64,000 nucleotides of DNA from Hirudo medicinalis (GCA_011800805.1 MPNW01000015.1:146802-210801), one strand, 5' to 3'; positions 24,429-36,018 are shown, counted from the first letter of the stretch. A program made the numbers and translations. The notes: generated by a model not told the origin, from the letters alone.

Positions 24429-26762
24429 TCAAATATTTTGGAAATCGCAAACCAGGTTCGCAAATGAGAAAATTTCATCATGAATTGTAATAAAGTCTAT
24501 GGAAGGGTTGTTATTCTTAAACTTTAGCCAAAGAACTTGGTATTGCTTGTTGAGCAGATTTAGAAATACAAGCATCTCAGCCATTTGTGTGCGGATGGGT
24601 CCTGGATCTACGCTTGAACATGCCAATTCATCTTCAAGCAATTTGTCAAGCAGTCCATTGACACTGTCTATGATGGCGGGTTCCCTGAGTCTCGACCTGT
24701 CTGATGTTTAGGAGGAAAATCAAATAGGAATAACATTATTAACCAAATGGGTTGCTAAGGCAATTGGATTTTCACATTACTTGGATTTATGAGCAAAAGG
24801 GAAGAAATTAATGTAAGTTGGGTGTCTGTCAAATTAAGGCACTCGTAACATTTATAAAACTGGACAGAATTGAAAACAAACGCACTCTCTTCCTCATCTG
24901 GAAAATGAAGAAATCTTATTGTAAGGCTTATTAATGTGATAAAACTCGATACAGAGTTTCACTTAATGTTTACCCAATAAGGCCTTCAAAAAATTTACAA
25001 GTTGATGACTTTGGTTCAGAATTGTCGTCTCTTTCAGCGAATGCATGATGCTGCAAGTCCACATCATTGCAACTTTAAAGCATCCTTAGACAGAATAATT
25101 GAGCTAGGTTGTAGGGGCCTTCAACCATGAATGTTTTGTAATTACGGTTGTAATGTGCCAAAAACCTGATTTTACTAAAATGATTTGATCGTCTTCTAAA
25201 AGGTTTGAAAACCCAGGGAGATGTTTGGCAAACTCAATAACTTTCTCAATCATTTCACTCAGATGTTTCATTAAGCAGACCCAAAACTGATCATGTTTCT
25301 AAACAAAAATATTTAAATCAGGCTGATTAATTTATTTAATTTTGATTTTGTTCAAATAGAGTGATGACATCAGGAGTTATCCAAAAACTATAGGAATTGG
25401 GGATGGGTAAGAAATTTTTGAAGCGGAGTCTGAAAATGTGCACTTAAGGTGAGGTTTTTGTAAAGGGCAGAAAATGTCTTTTGGTAAAGTCTGAGGAGAG
25501 TCAAAGATTTGTTGCACTTTTCTAAGTAGTCAAAAATCAGTTTCTTAAAATCCATGGTGTCATTCAAAGATGGTCCCTGAGAGATTCAGAAAGTTTTGAA
25601 AAGTGTAAAATTAAAAAATGTTAAACATGAATATAGAACCTTATTAAGACTGACCATGTCACCAAATGTTCCATTCATACAGAGAAAAAGACTTTCAAGC
25701 TGATTTGTAAATTCTCCTTCCAATACCTTGTAAGTCAATTTGTGAGCTTTCATGCAAGATTCCAATAATTTATCTAATAAAAATCAAAAGGTATGTCTCT
25801 ATGGGAGCATAATCACCCAACAACATTCAAATAATTGTGGAAACTTACTTTGTGCAGTTGTCATAAAATTGTCCTTGTTTCCACCATTCCTGTTTTGGAA
25901 ACAAAAGTCAACATTGCAACTAAATCCTCAAATACATAATTAATAGATCTATTAAATGTGATGATAGCATCGACAGCTTTTTGCACACTAAGTTACCAAC
26001 CTAATATTTCCTTGCCTGGGGGACACTTTAAATTTTTCATTTTTGGTACATGGCTTAAATGCATTATCTTCTGAAAAGCACCCTCCATTTTCAACCATGT
26101 ATTTTTGCTTTTTCGGCATGCGGCCAAACTTCACAGCTGTCAGAAGCAATTTTAGAACAAATTCATTAATGATACTTAGTAACAATCGTGAGAATATCGA
26201 ATCACCCTATTAACCTTCTTTGGACATTCCCAGAATGAGGCATTTTTTCAGTCTGCAATATTGGCATTTGTTTCTACTTGCTTTATCTACCACACAATCA
26301 TTTCCTCCTGCGCATTGGTACCTTTCTAAGTTACTTTGACTGCGTCGGAAAAAACCCTTAAAATGAAATGACAAGAGAATGAAATGAGTTGTCATGATGG
26401 CAAATTGGGGTGAGGTATCACTAATTGACAAACGTACTCAGATTTGAGTCAGAATCTAGCGAACCAGCATTACAAACTTTTATATCGGCATCCACTAATC
26501 CACGCATTAGTAAGTTGCTTTTATTGTGTCAAAGATGCCTTACGAAATTACTTCTATCTGGAATATATGGCTAATAAAAGGTTGGCTAATTAGCCATAAT
26601 TGTTGTGAAAAGCAGACATAATGGCATCAGTTACTCGCGATGGAAGTTATTTCCGCTTAATCGCCCTAACAAACATCTTACCTTGCATCCTTCACAAGTT
26701 ATCAAGCCATAATGTACACCCGAGGACCTATCCCCACAAACTTTGCAAGGAACTTTCCTCAT
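24429..26762 (-). CDS. Nuclear receptor, NR1F (HR3/ROR)-like
   Basis: Ligand-regulated type transcription factor of the nucleus. Zinc finger 1 (26682-26762) reads [18 protein letters not shown] plus P-box CEGCK. Finger 2 (26215-26356) continues [15 protein letters not shown] and [20 protein letters not shown]. The next exon (26001-26136) has the C-terminal extension [12 protein letters not shown], the trait that points to HR3/ROR. Further exons: 25849-25889, 25655-25773, one ending at 25576, 25126-25298 (ligand-domain signature [18 protein letters not shown]), 24974-25050, 24781-24897 and 24429-24700 (likely helix 12 around IHDEIFSF). The ligand domain is much more divergent than the DNA-binding domain. 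The splice exit of the exon below 25576 could not be solved in phase, and no A/B domain was found before the first Met, so the true start may lie upstream. Confidence 0.85.
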
Positions 26763-27160
26763 CCCATAAACTTTCGGAAAATAACAAATTAGTTTTGAGC
26801 TGAGAACAAATATTTTCGTATCTGGGGAACTACAAAACTGTAAAAGTTTAAAAAGCGAGAAGATAAAAGTGGTTAAATTAAAAAGGACAGAAAAAAATGT
26901 AGTTATTCAAATTTCTCTTCGGCAATGATAATAATGATAATGAATCATTATTAATGATGGACACATTCAACGAATCTAATGAGAAATGTGCTTGCTTTGG
27001 AATGCAAATGGGATGACATTTTCAAGCATTCAATTTACTGATGGTAAATAACTATATATTAAATTAAATTGATCTTCGCGATTAAACGTGTCATGTAACC
27101 ATCATCCGAAAGCTGGCTCAAAATATTCAGGTACGGGTATAAAGGACAAAATGGGCCATC
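26763..27160. other. Upstream flank of the nuclear receptor gene
   Basis: AT-rich sequence with a simple 'gataataatgataatgaatcatt' type stretch around 26925-26955. It probably contains the promoter or an upstream exon of the minus-strand receptor, but no specific element is supported. The reading frame of the first finger exon stays open for a short way into this flank. Confidence 0.35.
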
Positions 27161-27440
27161 TATAAATTATGTCAACAAAATAGGGGGGGGGTGAAAAAGT
27201 TTGACGAGGGGGGAGGGGAGTTTAAGATTAATTGACGTCAATAGTGTTATTTTTTTATGATAAACAAATCTAAATTTTAACAGATGGATTTATAACATTA
27301 CTGTTAGTCCTTCAGCTCAGTTGCTTGAACGGATTTGCCATAGTAGCCACTATGTTACTTCACTAGTAGGGCCGCAGTGAAAGGGCAAGTGCCCAAGGGC
27401 CCAGTAATTTTTAGGGGTCCGCCCGGGTTTTAGAATATTG
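27161..27440 (-). repeat. Dispersed repeat family A, inverted copy
   Basis: This is the reverse complement of the 601-1015 copy over four ordered anchors: 'ataaattatgtcaacaaaat' (27161-27180), 'aagattaattgacgtcaa' (about 27223-27240), 'aaatctaaattttaacag' (about 27266-27283) and the 'gcccaagggcccag...gggtccgcccggg' segment (about 27390-27430). It abuts the LINE relic that begins at about 27475. Confidence 0.7.
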
Positions 27441-27474
27441 AAATGTACAGTCATTTGTAAATTTTCATTTGTAA

Positions 27475-28620
27475 AGCGCCATAAGCGTGAGCGTCAGGGG
27501 CGCTTCGTCCAGAGTAGCGAATACTCTGGGGAAAAGATGGGTCTTGAGATTAGCTTTGAAGTGGCTGAACGAATCAGAGGCTCTGAGTTGTGTGGTAATC
27601 TATTCCATGCCCGAGGGGCGGAGAACTTGAAGGACTTTGCTTTAAACTTATTCCTTGGTCCTTGAAATGAGACTGTTGAGGAAGTTCGAAGAGTCCGACC
27701 TCAGACTCCTCGCATGTGAATGCGGGGAGAGAATGTTGGCTAGGTAGCGTGGTGTTCCTGTCATCAGATTCTTGTGTGCCAGCGAGGCTATTTTGAATTT
27801 TATTCTTTCAGGAAATGGAAGCCAATGGAGTGATTTAATTGCGTCAGCCGGTTCGACATCGCCTCCGATCACTAGACGAGCAGTTTTGTGTTGAGTCCTT
27901 TGTAGTTTTTGGAGGGAAGCAGAGGATAGCTGATGAAGCAGGGAGTCAGCCTTACAGTAGTCAAGCCTTGACAAAATGAGACAACGACAGAGAGCCGCAG
28001 TCACATCAATTGTAAGGAGGTAACTGATGTGACGTAAGGACCATGGTTGGTAGTTGCATGACCGAACTACTGTTGAGATGTGCTTGTCTGTGGAGAGGGT
28101 GACACCAAGAAGTTTTATATGCCCAGTCAGTGGTATGGTCGTGACGGCGAGGCCGACGGAAGTTAGGTCCAGTTTTTGGAGGGACTGGCGGGTGCCTAAC
28201 ATCATAGCCTCAAACTTAGAAGGATTCAGCTGCAACTGGTTTAACAGATGCCATTGCTGAATTTTCTGAATGCATCGGCCTTTTGTAGATAGGCCATGTT
28301 GATGAAGGAGACAGGTACCGCGAATGCTGGTGCCATCTGCATACAGACTGTAACTGTACCCAAAGTCACCAATAGGGGATGTGTAAGTCGTGAAGAGAAT
28401 GGATCCAAGAACAGACCCTTTAAGGGACTCCAACATCTAGTGAGAAGAGATCAGTTGAACTCTCACCTAGTTTGATAAACTGTTTCCTGTCGATGAGGTA
28501 CGATTCCAGCCATGAAAGTGCTGATTCTCTGATGGCGAATTTATCATCAAGGCGCCGGAGGAGGATGCCATGGTCGACGGTGTCACCCGTCATCAGCGCT
28601 ACATTCATGATTTGAAGTCG
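27475..28620 (-). mobile_element. Decayed non-LTR retrotransposon, L2/CR1-type reverse transcriptase
   Basis: Minus-strand 3' part of a LINE polyprotein. From 28608 down, frame one gives DTVDHGILLRRLDDKF and LESYLIDRKQFIKLG (RT finger/palm). After a frame change near 28430, frame two gives GSVLGSILFT, SYSLYADGTS (catalytic YADD changed to YADG), LQLNPSKFEAMMLG, LLGVTLSTDKH, ILSRLDYCKADSLLHQL and HWLPFPERIKFKI, then a thumb/tail with PRAWNRLPHNSE to about 27480. The frameshift plus the lost catalytic aspartate mean it cannot move by itself. The HWLP...KI and PR.WN.LP tail is typical of L2/CR1-group elements. The 5' half is absent. Confidence 0.88.
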
Positions 28621-28649
28621 GCATCATCCATCGATAATACCGCTGCATA

Positions 28650-29063
28650 CCGTGTTTCCCCGAAAAGTAAGAACAGGTCCTATATTAACTGTTGCTCCAA
28701 AAAAAGCGATAGGGCTTAATTTCTGGGGTATCTTATATTTTCATGTAAACACTATGCCGGCATCTATTAAAAAATTATGTTAAAAGAGGCTAGTACTGGT
28801 TTTAATCCGACACCTGTGCTCTGATTGGTCGTCTCTTCGTGCACCCGCTTAGGTTTTTACGGGCATTTTTAAGGTAATTGTAATTTATATTACCGGTACT
28901 ACTTTGAATTAATATTAGTTCAATGCATCAGCGCCTTGCAACCAAACTTACGGCTCGCGTCAAATGCCCGCTGACTATCCTAAGGCTTATTTTTGAGGTA
29001 GGGCTGATATCAAGAGTACCTTGAAAAATCATGTTAGGCCGGCTTATTTTCGGGAAGTCACGG
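28650..29063. mobile_element. MITE with CCGTG terminal inverted repeats and TA target duplication
   Basis: The left end CCGTGTTTCCCCGAAAAG (from 28650) matches the inverted right end CCGTGACTTCCCGAAAATAA (ending at 29063). Both outer borders are TA (28648-28649 and 29064-29065), fitting a TA target-site duplication. The element is about 414 bp, has no open frame, and carries sub-terminal repeats of the 'agggcttaattt'/'aggcttattttt' type. This fits a non-autonomous DNA transposon mobilised by a TA-targeting transposase such as Tc1/mariner; the superfamily is inference. Confidence 0.75.
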
Positions 29064-29065
29064 TA

Positions 29066-29489
29066 CCACACCTCCATCATGGTCTATGGTCAGCACCTCT
29101 AGCAAAATACGCTTCACACATTCTCATGGCAAACCAATCCAGATAAAATCAATCACGTCATAAAGCCACTAAATACCATTATAAAACTGAAAGCTAAATT
29201 CACTGGCATCCCAAACTGTGATTGCATTTGCTTAGCATTAACATGTAAACTTGCAACTTCAAAGATTTAAGAAAACCCAAAACAACAGGTCTAAGAAAGT
29301 TAATTGACTAAAATCCAGATTGATTCCAATTCTAAAGCCAACAATAAAAGTAAAAACATATAGTATTAATAATATCCAGGCAGAATTATTAAAAAAATAA
29401 ACTTCCACTTAAGCCAAAGCAATCAACGAGATTGCCTTCATAAGTTTGTGTTATAAGATGTTTATCAGCTCTGCATTTTATAGAGCTCC
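29066..29489. other. 3' flank of CAP, nothing further recognised
   Basis: Non-coding AT-rich sequence after the CAP stop codon (minus strand). No standard AATAAA was found close to the stop on the minus strand. No other gene or repeat was recognised. Confidence 0.4.
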
Positions 29490-32400
29490 TTATCCAACTT
29501 GAATATCAGTACATTCAGTGACCAATTTTGAGCCATCCCAATAAGTCTTGAACTGCTCAGGTACTGGAAACTCCCTCTGAAATGACAAATAAGCAAAGTT
29601 TTAAAATATACATTCACTGACCAATTGGAAGATTGACACTAACAAATTCATTCTGTGCATCAGGCAACAAAATGTTCATTTCAGATGACTTGGCAGACAC
29701 AATTTGGGCCGATGTGGATTCTTTGCTTAAGTACACCATGCATCCATCAGTTTTGTCGATGTTTATTATAGGCACCTTTCCAAGAACCTTGTAATGAAAA
29801 GAAACTGTTACAGCTTATCCCCACTTTGGCATTTGATTATTTATATACAATGCACATAAATATACATAAGTTATATTGCATTAATTGGAATTGCTCACTC
29901 CTCAAAAAAACGTATTCCATCAATAATTAATAATTATCTTATTCATGATATTAACATTGCCTAATAATTCAGAAGACATAGAAAATTGGCCTGTACAAAT
30001 AAATGCATTTTGACAAATTGGAAAAAGCTGAGATTTTCAGTAACATGAAATAAATAGAATAAAAGTCCTGCTTCAGTAACAAGACATAATTTGTCACTTG
30101 TATTACCTGAGCTTTGACACTTTGACAGTTAACAAAATCCAAGGAAGATATTGATTCTTCAAAGACAAGTCCTGTTTTCTTACAGTTGTCTGACAATTAA
30201 AATAAATAATAATTAAGAGCACAACAATTAAAATTGAAAACATAGCAGATAATCGACACGAGTGCAGGTTGGCCGAATTAGTTGCATTTCTGCATGCGGT
30301 CGTAATGGCAACAATCTTAATGTGTCTCATTTGCAACCCACCCTGCACTGCCAGGGAGCACCCTTGGTAGGGATGCTATGTACACACATAGCCTTCACAT
30401 CCTGTTTGGATGCATAAGGCACTCAAAAGATCAGATAAAATGCAAATAAAAGCATCCCAAACAATTGGCAGAATCTTGGGCTTAAATTATTGAGCTGCCA
30501 ACTTCAGTCAGAAGAACTTCATGGTTAACATGAGCATAAGTAACAATCAATCATTGAAAGTGTTTAGTTCTACAAGAAGAAAGTTTGGCAAAATTAAGCA
30601 AATATTTTGCCTACCCATGGTAATAGCATTGACCTTTCCTTTTATAGTTATGGTGCAGTTGTCACACTTGTAAATGTAGACTGTTTGCTTGAGTTCCGTG
30701 TCCGAAATGACAATGTTCTGATTGTTTGAATGAAACTCCTGCAAAACACACACATCATAAGATTAATATTAAATCAGATCAGTATGGATGAAAGTATCAT
30801 GTAAACTGGCTACCCACAACAATCCATTTCTTGCCTTCAAGTTCTAACTTTGGAGGCTTTTTCACCTCTGACTTTGCACCACTTCCAGGCTTGTGAGCAA
30901 TTTCAGGTTTTCCACCAGTGCCAGGCTTAGAGCCAGCCTTGAACGGAAGAGGGGTGTTAAAGCGCAGTGCTGGATTCTTGTGAGTCTTCATGTCATCGCT
31001 GACCTTCTTCAGTGCTGAAGAAGTTTAATACAAATCGTTTCCTTGCTAAGAAATTTAATTTAGCAAAATTGAAAGTTTAACGACTGAAACAATACCATTA
31101 TGGAAAAAAAATAAAGCCTCCTTTTGCTAAACTTTCTAAGATAAATCAAACCAGACAAACCCTATAATATTATGAACAATTCAGCAACTTAAATCTTTGA
31201 AATCAACCAACACTTAGTGATATCCTCTCCTTTGTTAAGGTCTGAGAAGAGCTGAGCACGAACGTCATCAGAAGAATCATCCGAATGAGAGGGTAGAGGG
31301 GCTGCCATTGGAGGCACAGGAGGAGGTGGGGGACCTGGGGGTGGAGGAGCAGCTGACCCCTGCCTGAAGGATGAAGGATCACCACCCTATTTTAGGAAAT
31401 AAACTAATTCAGATCACATAAATAGCATATAAAAAAAATTATATATATATATATATATATATAAATTACGTAAACCAAGGATAAAAACAGTTTCAACAAT
31501 TAAGCATTACATGATACCTGTTTGTTCCATGAAACTCCAGTGGTGTGGTGCTGCTTGACATAACTTTGCAGCTCTCCAAGAACTTGCAACCAAGCTTTCA
31601 CCCAATCGACATGAGTTGCATCTCTGTTTGCAGAACATCATTCTGACTAGTTTAACTTAGAAATAATTCAAACATAAAAATTGTTTGTAATTCTAATTAA
31701 CATTTATATTTGCTTAAATTAAAGGTTCTTGTACAATTACCAACATTCTTGGCAACAAGATTCCATCATTTCAAACCAAACCATCTAAGTTGACAAGTCA
31801 ACTAGTAACAGACTCCAGGCATTTTAATAAAGTTCAAATATGCACAAATCACAAGCAAACATTTTTACAATAAAAATACTATGGTTAATCACTTCTCTTT
31901 GAATTCCTTGAGGATCCTGTTAGTGTAAAACTGTCCTGCATCAGTCATCTCCTTGATGTATGGAGCTGGTGTTGGAGACTAAATTGAGCATTCATTACTA
32001 TTATTATTTATAAAGGTATAATTACATGGAATTTATAGCCAAGTAATTCCTCACCACAGATATCCAACCGAGAGCTGGAATAGACTCAGCTATAGCAGAC
32101 AGATGGTTAACAAATTTGCTGGTCCTGTGCTTATCTTTGAAGTCCTGAAAGATATAACTATCCTAACTTCACAACATAAATTTTGTTCTTCACATATATT
32201 ACAAAACCTGGTCAAATCAATAACATCCTAACTCATTTAAAAATGGGTTTCAATTTATTCAAGTAACAATGTCATGAGGTATAAATTAAATTTTCAAAAT
32301 CACTTAAAGTTTCTGAATCACTACAATTCTCTTAAGGAATTTTGATACCACTAAGAAGATAACAAACTTGAATGAGGCAGATTTTTTCAGCAGTTTTCTT

Positions 32401-32942
32401 GAAATAATTTGGCAAAGCATCTTGTGATGGCTGCTTACAGCTTGCAGCTAAAACCAGAAATTCATGTTGGGCTGCAAAAGCTGACTTCACAAGTTGAGCC
32501 TGAAACAACAAAAAACCAAATGGCATCAATTGAATGATCTCTAGATATTTAAAATAAGTTATTTTATTTTTGTCTTATTTTTTAGCTTTATTTTTTAACT
32601 AAATTTTTTTTAAACTTTTAATGGCACTCTTTAAAACTTTATTGATAAAATGCTTAATTAACTAAGTTTCATACCTGTTCAGCAACATCACCCCCAATCT
32701 TGTCACTAAGCTGGATAAATTTGATGACAAAATTCTTGGAAATATCATCAAAGACTTCAACGTATGGCAACATTGTTGCTGTTAAACAAATGGAAATGCA
32801 TGAAAAAAAGGTTTGCTTGGAACAAATCATTTGCAAGAAAACCTGTGCAAGGTGACGAAAAAGTTTCACTGGAAGGTTTATTTAGAGCGATTTGTTCGAG
32901 TTTAGCTGTGACGACCTCCAAACGCGAAACCAATAATTCCAT
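29490..32942 (-). CDS. CAP1: Adenylyl cyclase-associated protein (CAP/Srv2)
   Basis: Actin-monomer recycling factor of the cytosol: with cofilin it speeds depolymerisation and recharges ADP-actin. Twelve exons: 32843-32942, 32675-32778, 32368-32499, 32055-32144, 31893-31978, 31518-31623, 31212-31386, 30818-31014, 30615-30738, 30107-30189, 29644-29787, 29490-29576. They total 1,428 nt (475 aa), the normal family length. N-terminal oligomerisation helix [17 protein letters not shown], helical folded domain, proline-rich stretch [14 protein letters not shown] (about residues 216-230), WH2-like [19 protein letters not shown], then the C-terminal beta-helix (CARP) domain with [30 protein letters not shown] and [12 protein letters not shown]. 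The donor at 31211 (GTTGGT) is required by phase. CAP1/CAP2 is a vertebrate split, so the symbol is by family only. Confidence 0.93.
31437..31464. repeat. (AT)n microsatellite in a CAP intron
   Basis: Run of about ten AT units centred at 31441-31462, inside the intron between CAP exons 31212-31386 and 31518-31623. Simple-sequence repeat only. Confidence 0.8.
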
Positions 32943-33622
32943 ATCTACTGAAACATCAAAATATGAATAACAATTTCTATATTTGTTTGTCATGCTTATT
33001 AACTCACGCTTAATTGCCAGGCAATTCAAACATACAATGAAAGGGAGTATCAAAAACCAACTGATATCCTTTACCAACTCTTCCGGGAACTTGACTCTAG
33101 CCCTACTTCCGCACTTCACGTCCCACACGACGATTGCAAGAGCAGCATACAGTAAGCTTTGTTTAAAAGAACATCTTTAGATATTTGGTTCATTTGTAGT
33201 GAGCCGCATGAACAGTTTTACGGAAATTAATAATTAAAAAAATATTATAGTATCATAAAGTCAGTAAACATGTCTCATTTCAAAAATACATTTAACCGAG
33301 AGTATTAATAGTAATGAAGAGGGTTTAACATAGGCAATGTAAATTATAAGATTGAATTTAAAAAAATTAAAACTGCCTTAAATTTTATAACAAATTTAAG
33401 TTCTATTTCTTTTGAGCACTTTAAGAAAAAGTTGTTCATCTCAGCGGCTATAGGTAACCAACGAAGATTTTGTTTCTCAGATTGAAATTGAGTTAAAATT
33501 TTGTTTCCAGCATTTGCCGATAAGACGACACATGACAGCGCTATAGCTGTGTTGAGTATTTGTTCCGAATAAGAGTATCCGCATATATAGAGTTCGGCAG
33601 TTCTTCCGAGTTTAGATTAGGA
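32943..33622. promoter_or_regulatory. Shared head-to-head promoter region of CAP and drebrin-like
   Basis: 680 bp separate the two start codons on opposite strands. On the CAP side the sequence just before its ATG reads like a 3' splice site (minus strand tgtttcag|TAGATATGG), and a donor-like GTTGGTAAAGG lies near 33070, so CAP probably has a 5' untranslated exon around 33075-33170. On the drebrin-like side a TATATA lies at 33584-33589. Several TTCCGG/ACTTCCG motifs (about 33080, 33107) resemble ETS-type sites. A bidirectional promoter is inferred from the layout. Confidence 0.55.
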
Positions 33623-35931
33623 ATGGCTCCAATTGATTTAAAAAAGAATCAAAATGAAATTTTAAAAATACACAGAGAGGTTTCTGATCCCAAAAGCAGT
33701 ACCAATTGGTAAATTACAAAGTCATATAACTTCCGGGTTTGAAATACTTATTTATTTGTGATTAATAGTAATTATTTTTTAAACGAATAGGGCACTTTTT
33801 GGATACGAAGGGAAGTCAGGTACTTTAGAGGCGATCTCTAAAGGAGGCAAGTTATTTTTGTGGCTTTAGTTTTGCAATGTATATTTAATGAAGTCTCTCT
33901 TTAGATGGGGGAGTTGAGGAATTCCTACAGGAATTAAATTCAGGAAGAATTATGTATGGCTATTTGAAAGTTATTGATCCAAATTCTAATTTGCCAAAAT
34001 TTGTTTTTGTGAACTGGGTAAATATTGTATTTATTATTTTTTTTAATGTTTGCTGGAACATAAGCTGTGCATAACATTTTCAATTTTGTAGCAAGGTGAA
34101 GGTGTTCCAGAAATTGTGAAAGGAAGTTGTGCTAGCCATTTGAGAGAAGTTTCCAATTTACTGAAGGTCACATTTTCAGGAAGTGTTAACATTAACAATT
34201 GTCATAATTTTTTCCATTGTTCGCTTGTAGGGTGCTCATGTATCCATCAATGCAAGGAATGAAGATGACATTGATGAAGAAACAATAAAATCTAAGGTTT
34301 CCAGGTCATCAGGAGCCAACTACAGTGTCCACAAAGAGCAAAAGAAAGACTTTCAACCATCTGGACCTGTTGTAAGTAACCTAATTTTGATTGGTTTGCA
34401 TTCATATAATTAATGAATGGTGACTGTTTCAGGGATCAGTGTATGAAAAAACAAAACCTCAGATTGAATTGAAACCAGTCCTTAGAGAAAAATTCTGGGA
34501 AGATGCAGCAGTTAGAAAGTTTTGATTATCTGGCAATGCATATCTGTTTATTGCAAATAGCCTTTGTTCATGAATAGAGAGAAGAGCAGAATAGAAAAGA
34601 AATGGAAAGAAAGAGGCTAGCTACTGAAAGAGAGAAATTAGACAAGGAATTTAAAGAAAGAGAAGTCAGTTTTTAGATTAAATAAAGTGAAACTTTATTT
34701 TCTGTAACAGAAATTAAAACTTACTTTTAGGTTCAAGATGCAAGAAAGAGAGAGGAAAGAGAAAATATCAGATTGAAACAGGCCAAAGAAATAAAATCTG
34801 CCGATCGGCAGGCAGACGCTCGTCCCAAGCAAGATAAATCGACATGGGTTTGCATTAGCATGGCATAATCTACTTTACTTTGTAAATTCTGGTCATGTCT
34901 TGACTGTTCTTAGGAAAGAGAACAAGAACAGGCAAAGAGAGATGAAGAGGAGAGAGCAAAACGAAGTGATCAACTCGGAAAGGATAGGACTCAGGTGAAC
35001 TAAGTAGCTGATTAACATAAGCAGTTGTTGAAATTCTGGAATCTTTCTTTATTAATTTAATAGGAAGCTCAGAACTTAATTGCTTCAGCAACATCTCAGG
35101 CGAGATCAGTTTTCATGCAGAAACCCACTTCACAATTTGATAGGCCAAAAGAGCCTGCCCCTCCAAGGTAATGACTGCCAACAATTTATAAAGAGCATTA
35201 AATGTTGAACTTAAGCTTCATGTTTGCATTCATACTTAGGAAGCTGAAAGCAGCCTTCCATGATTCAGAGGAAAAAATGCCCCCTCAAATTGCCATATGC
35301 CCTCCCAAGATTCCTGAGCCTGTTCCAACTTCCAACTCTGAAGACGACTTATATGATGACGGCCAGGCTGTGCAAGCTAGTCTAAACAGTAACACGGACG
35401 AGGTTTACGATGATGGCAGCACCTTCCAAGGAGATGCACAAGGGAATGTGGAAGGAACCTATGATGAGTTCTATGATGACGTGTCTTCACATCCAAAGTC
35501 AAACATTCCCATCATTACTGAAGGCCTTCCTAAAAGAGTGGAGTCAGACAATGAAGGTCAGAACATGTTTTGTAAAAATAGTGAATCTTATATCATTTGT
35601 CAATATTTTGGTATTTAGAAACCTATGATAGCGTAGAACCAGAGTCTGGCGAGGCAATTTATGATGATGCTGAGACCTTTGCTAAGGCTGAAGGAGTCTG
35701 TGCTCTTGCACTTTATGACTATCAAGCTGGTGAGAGTGCAAGCTTAATCCTTGAAAGATAACTTAATGTTCATAAGACACTTTGTTTGCAGCTGAGGAGA
35801 ATGAGATAACATTTGATCCTGGAGATAGGATAACGGACATCGACATGATAGATGATGGGTGGTGGATTGGAACCGACAAGGAAGGCAAAAGGGGCATGTT
35901 CCCCTCTAACTATGTTGAACTAATCAATTGA
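33623..35931 (+). CDS. DBNL: Drebrin-like protein / actin-binding protein 1 (ADF-H + SH3)
   Basis: F-actin adaptor linking actin to endocytosis and signalling. Thirteen exons: 33623-33708, 33791-33846, 33905-34017, 34092-34166, 34231-34371, 34433-34510, 34578-34664, 34731-34847, 34914-34994, 35064-35167, 35240-35556, 35619-35729, 35792-35931. They total 1,506 nt (501 aa). Order: N-terminal ADF-homology domain (about 1-135; [25 protein letters not shown]), charged coiled coil ([20 protein letters not shown]), proline segment (PKIPEPVP), a tail with repeated acidic tyrosine motifs (LYDDGQ, VYDDGS, FYDDVS, IYDDAE), and a C-terminal SH3 ([28 protein letters not shown]). The YDD motifs resemble phosphotyrosine sites of the mammalian homologue. 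Intron 2 has a GC donor (GGAG|GCAAGT at 33847), needed to keep frame. Confidence 0.94.
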
Positions 35932-35947
35932 CTTTCAAATCATTTGC

Positions 35948-35953
35948 TTTATT
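35948..35953 (-). terminator. Poly(A) signal candidate for the CWC25-like gene
   Basis: AATAAA on the minus strand, about 66 bp past the CWC25-like stop and only 17 bp beyond the drebrin-like stop codon. Cleavage 10-30 nt further would fall inside the last drebrin-like exon. Confidence 0.5.
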
Positions 35954-36001
35954 TACATTTATCCATTTCAACTTGTTATTCCATGGAGAAGGAATGAAAC
36001 A

Positions 36002-36007
36002 ATTAAA
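36002..36007 (+). terminator. Poly(A) signal candidate (ATTAAA) for drebrin-like
   Basis: Common AATAAA variant about 71 bp past the drebrin-like stop codon. It lies 12 bp before the CWC25-like stop codon, so the two transcripts would overlap. Confidence 0.45.
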
Positions 36008-36018
36008 TTACAGTGCTG

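Noticed and set aside
32757..33128. Extending CAP upstream from an in-frame Met at 33128
   Set aside because: The family N-terminus matches MELLVSRLE at 32942, and the preceding bases look like a splice acceptor, so the upstream frame is probably untranslated or intronic.
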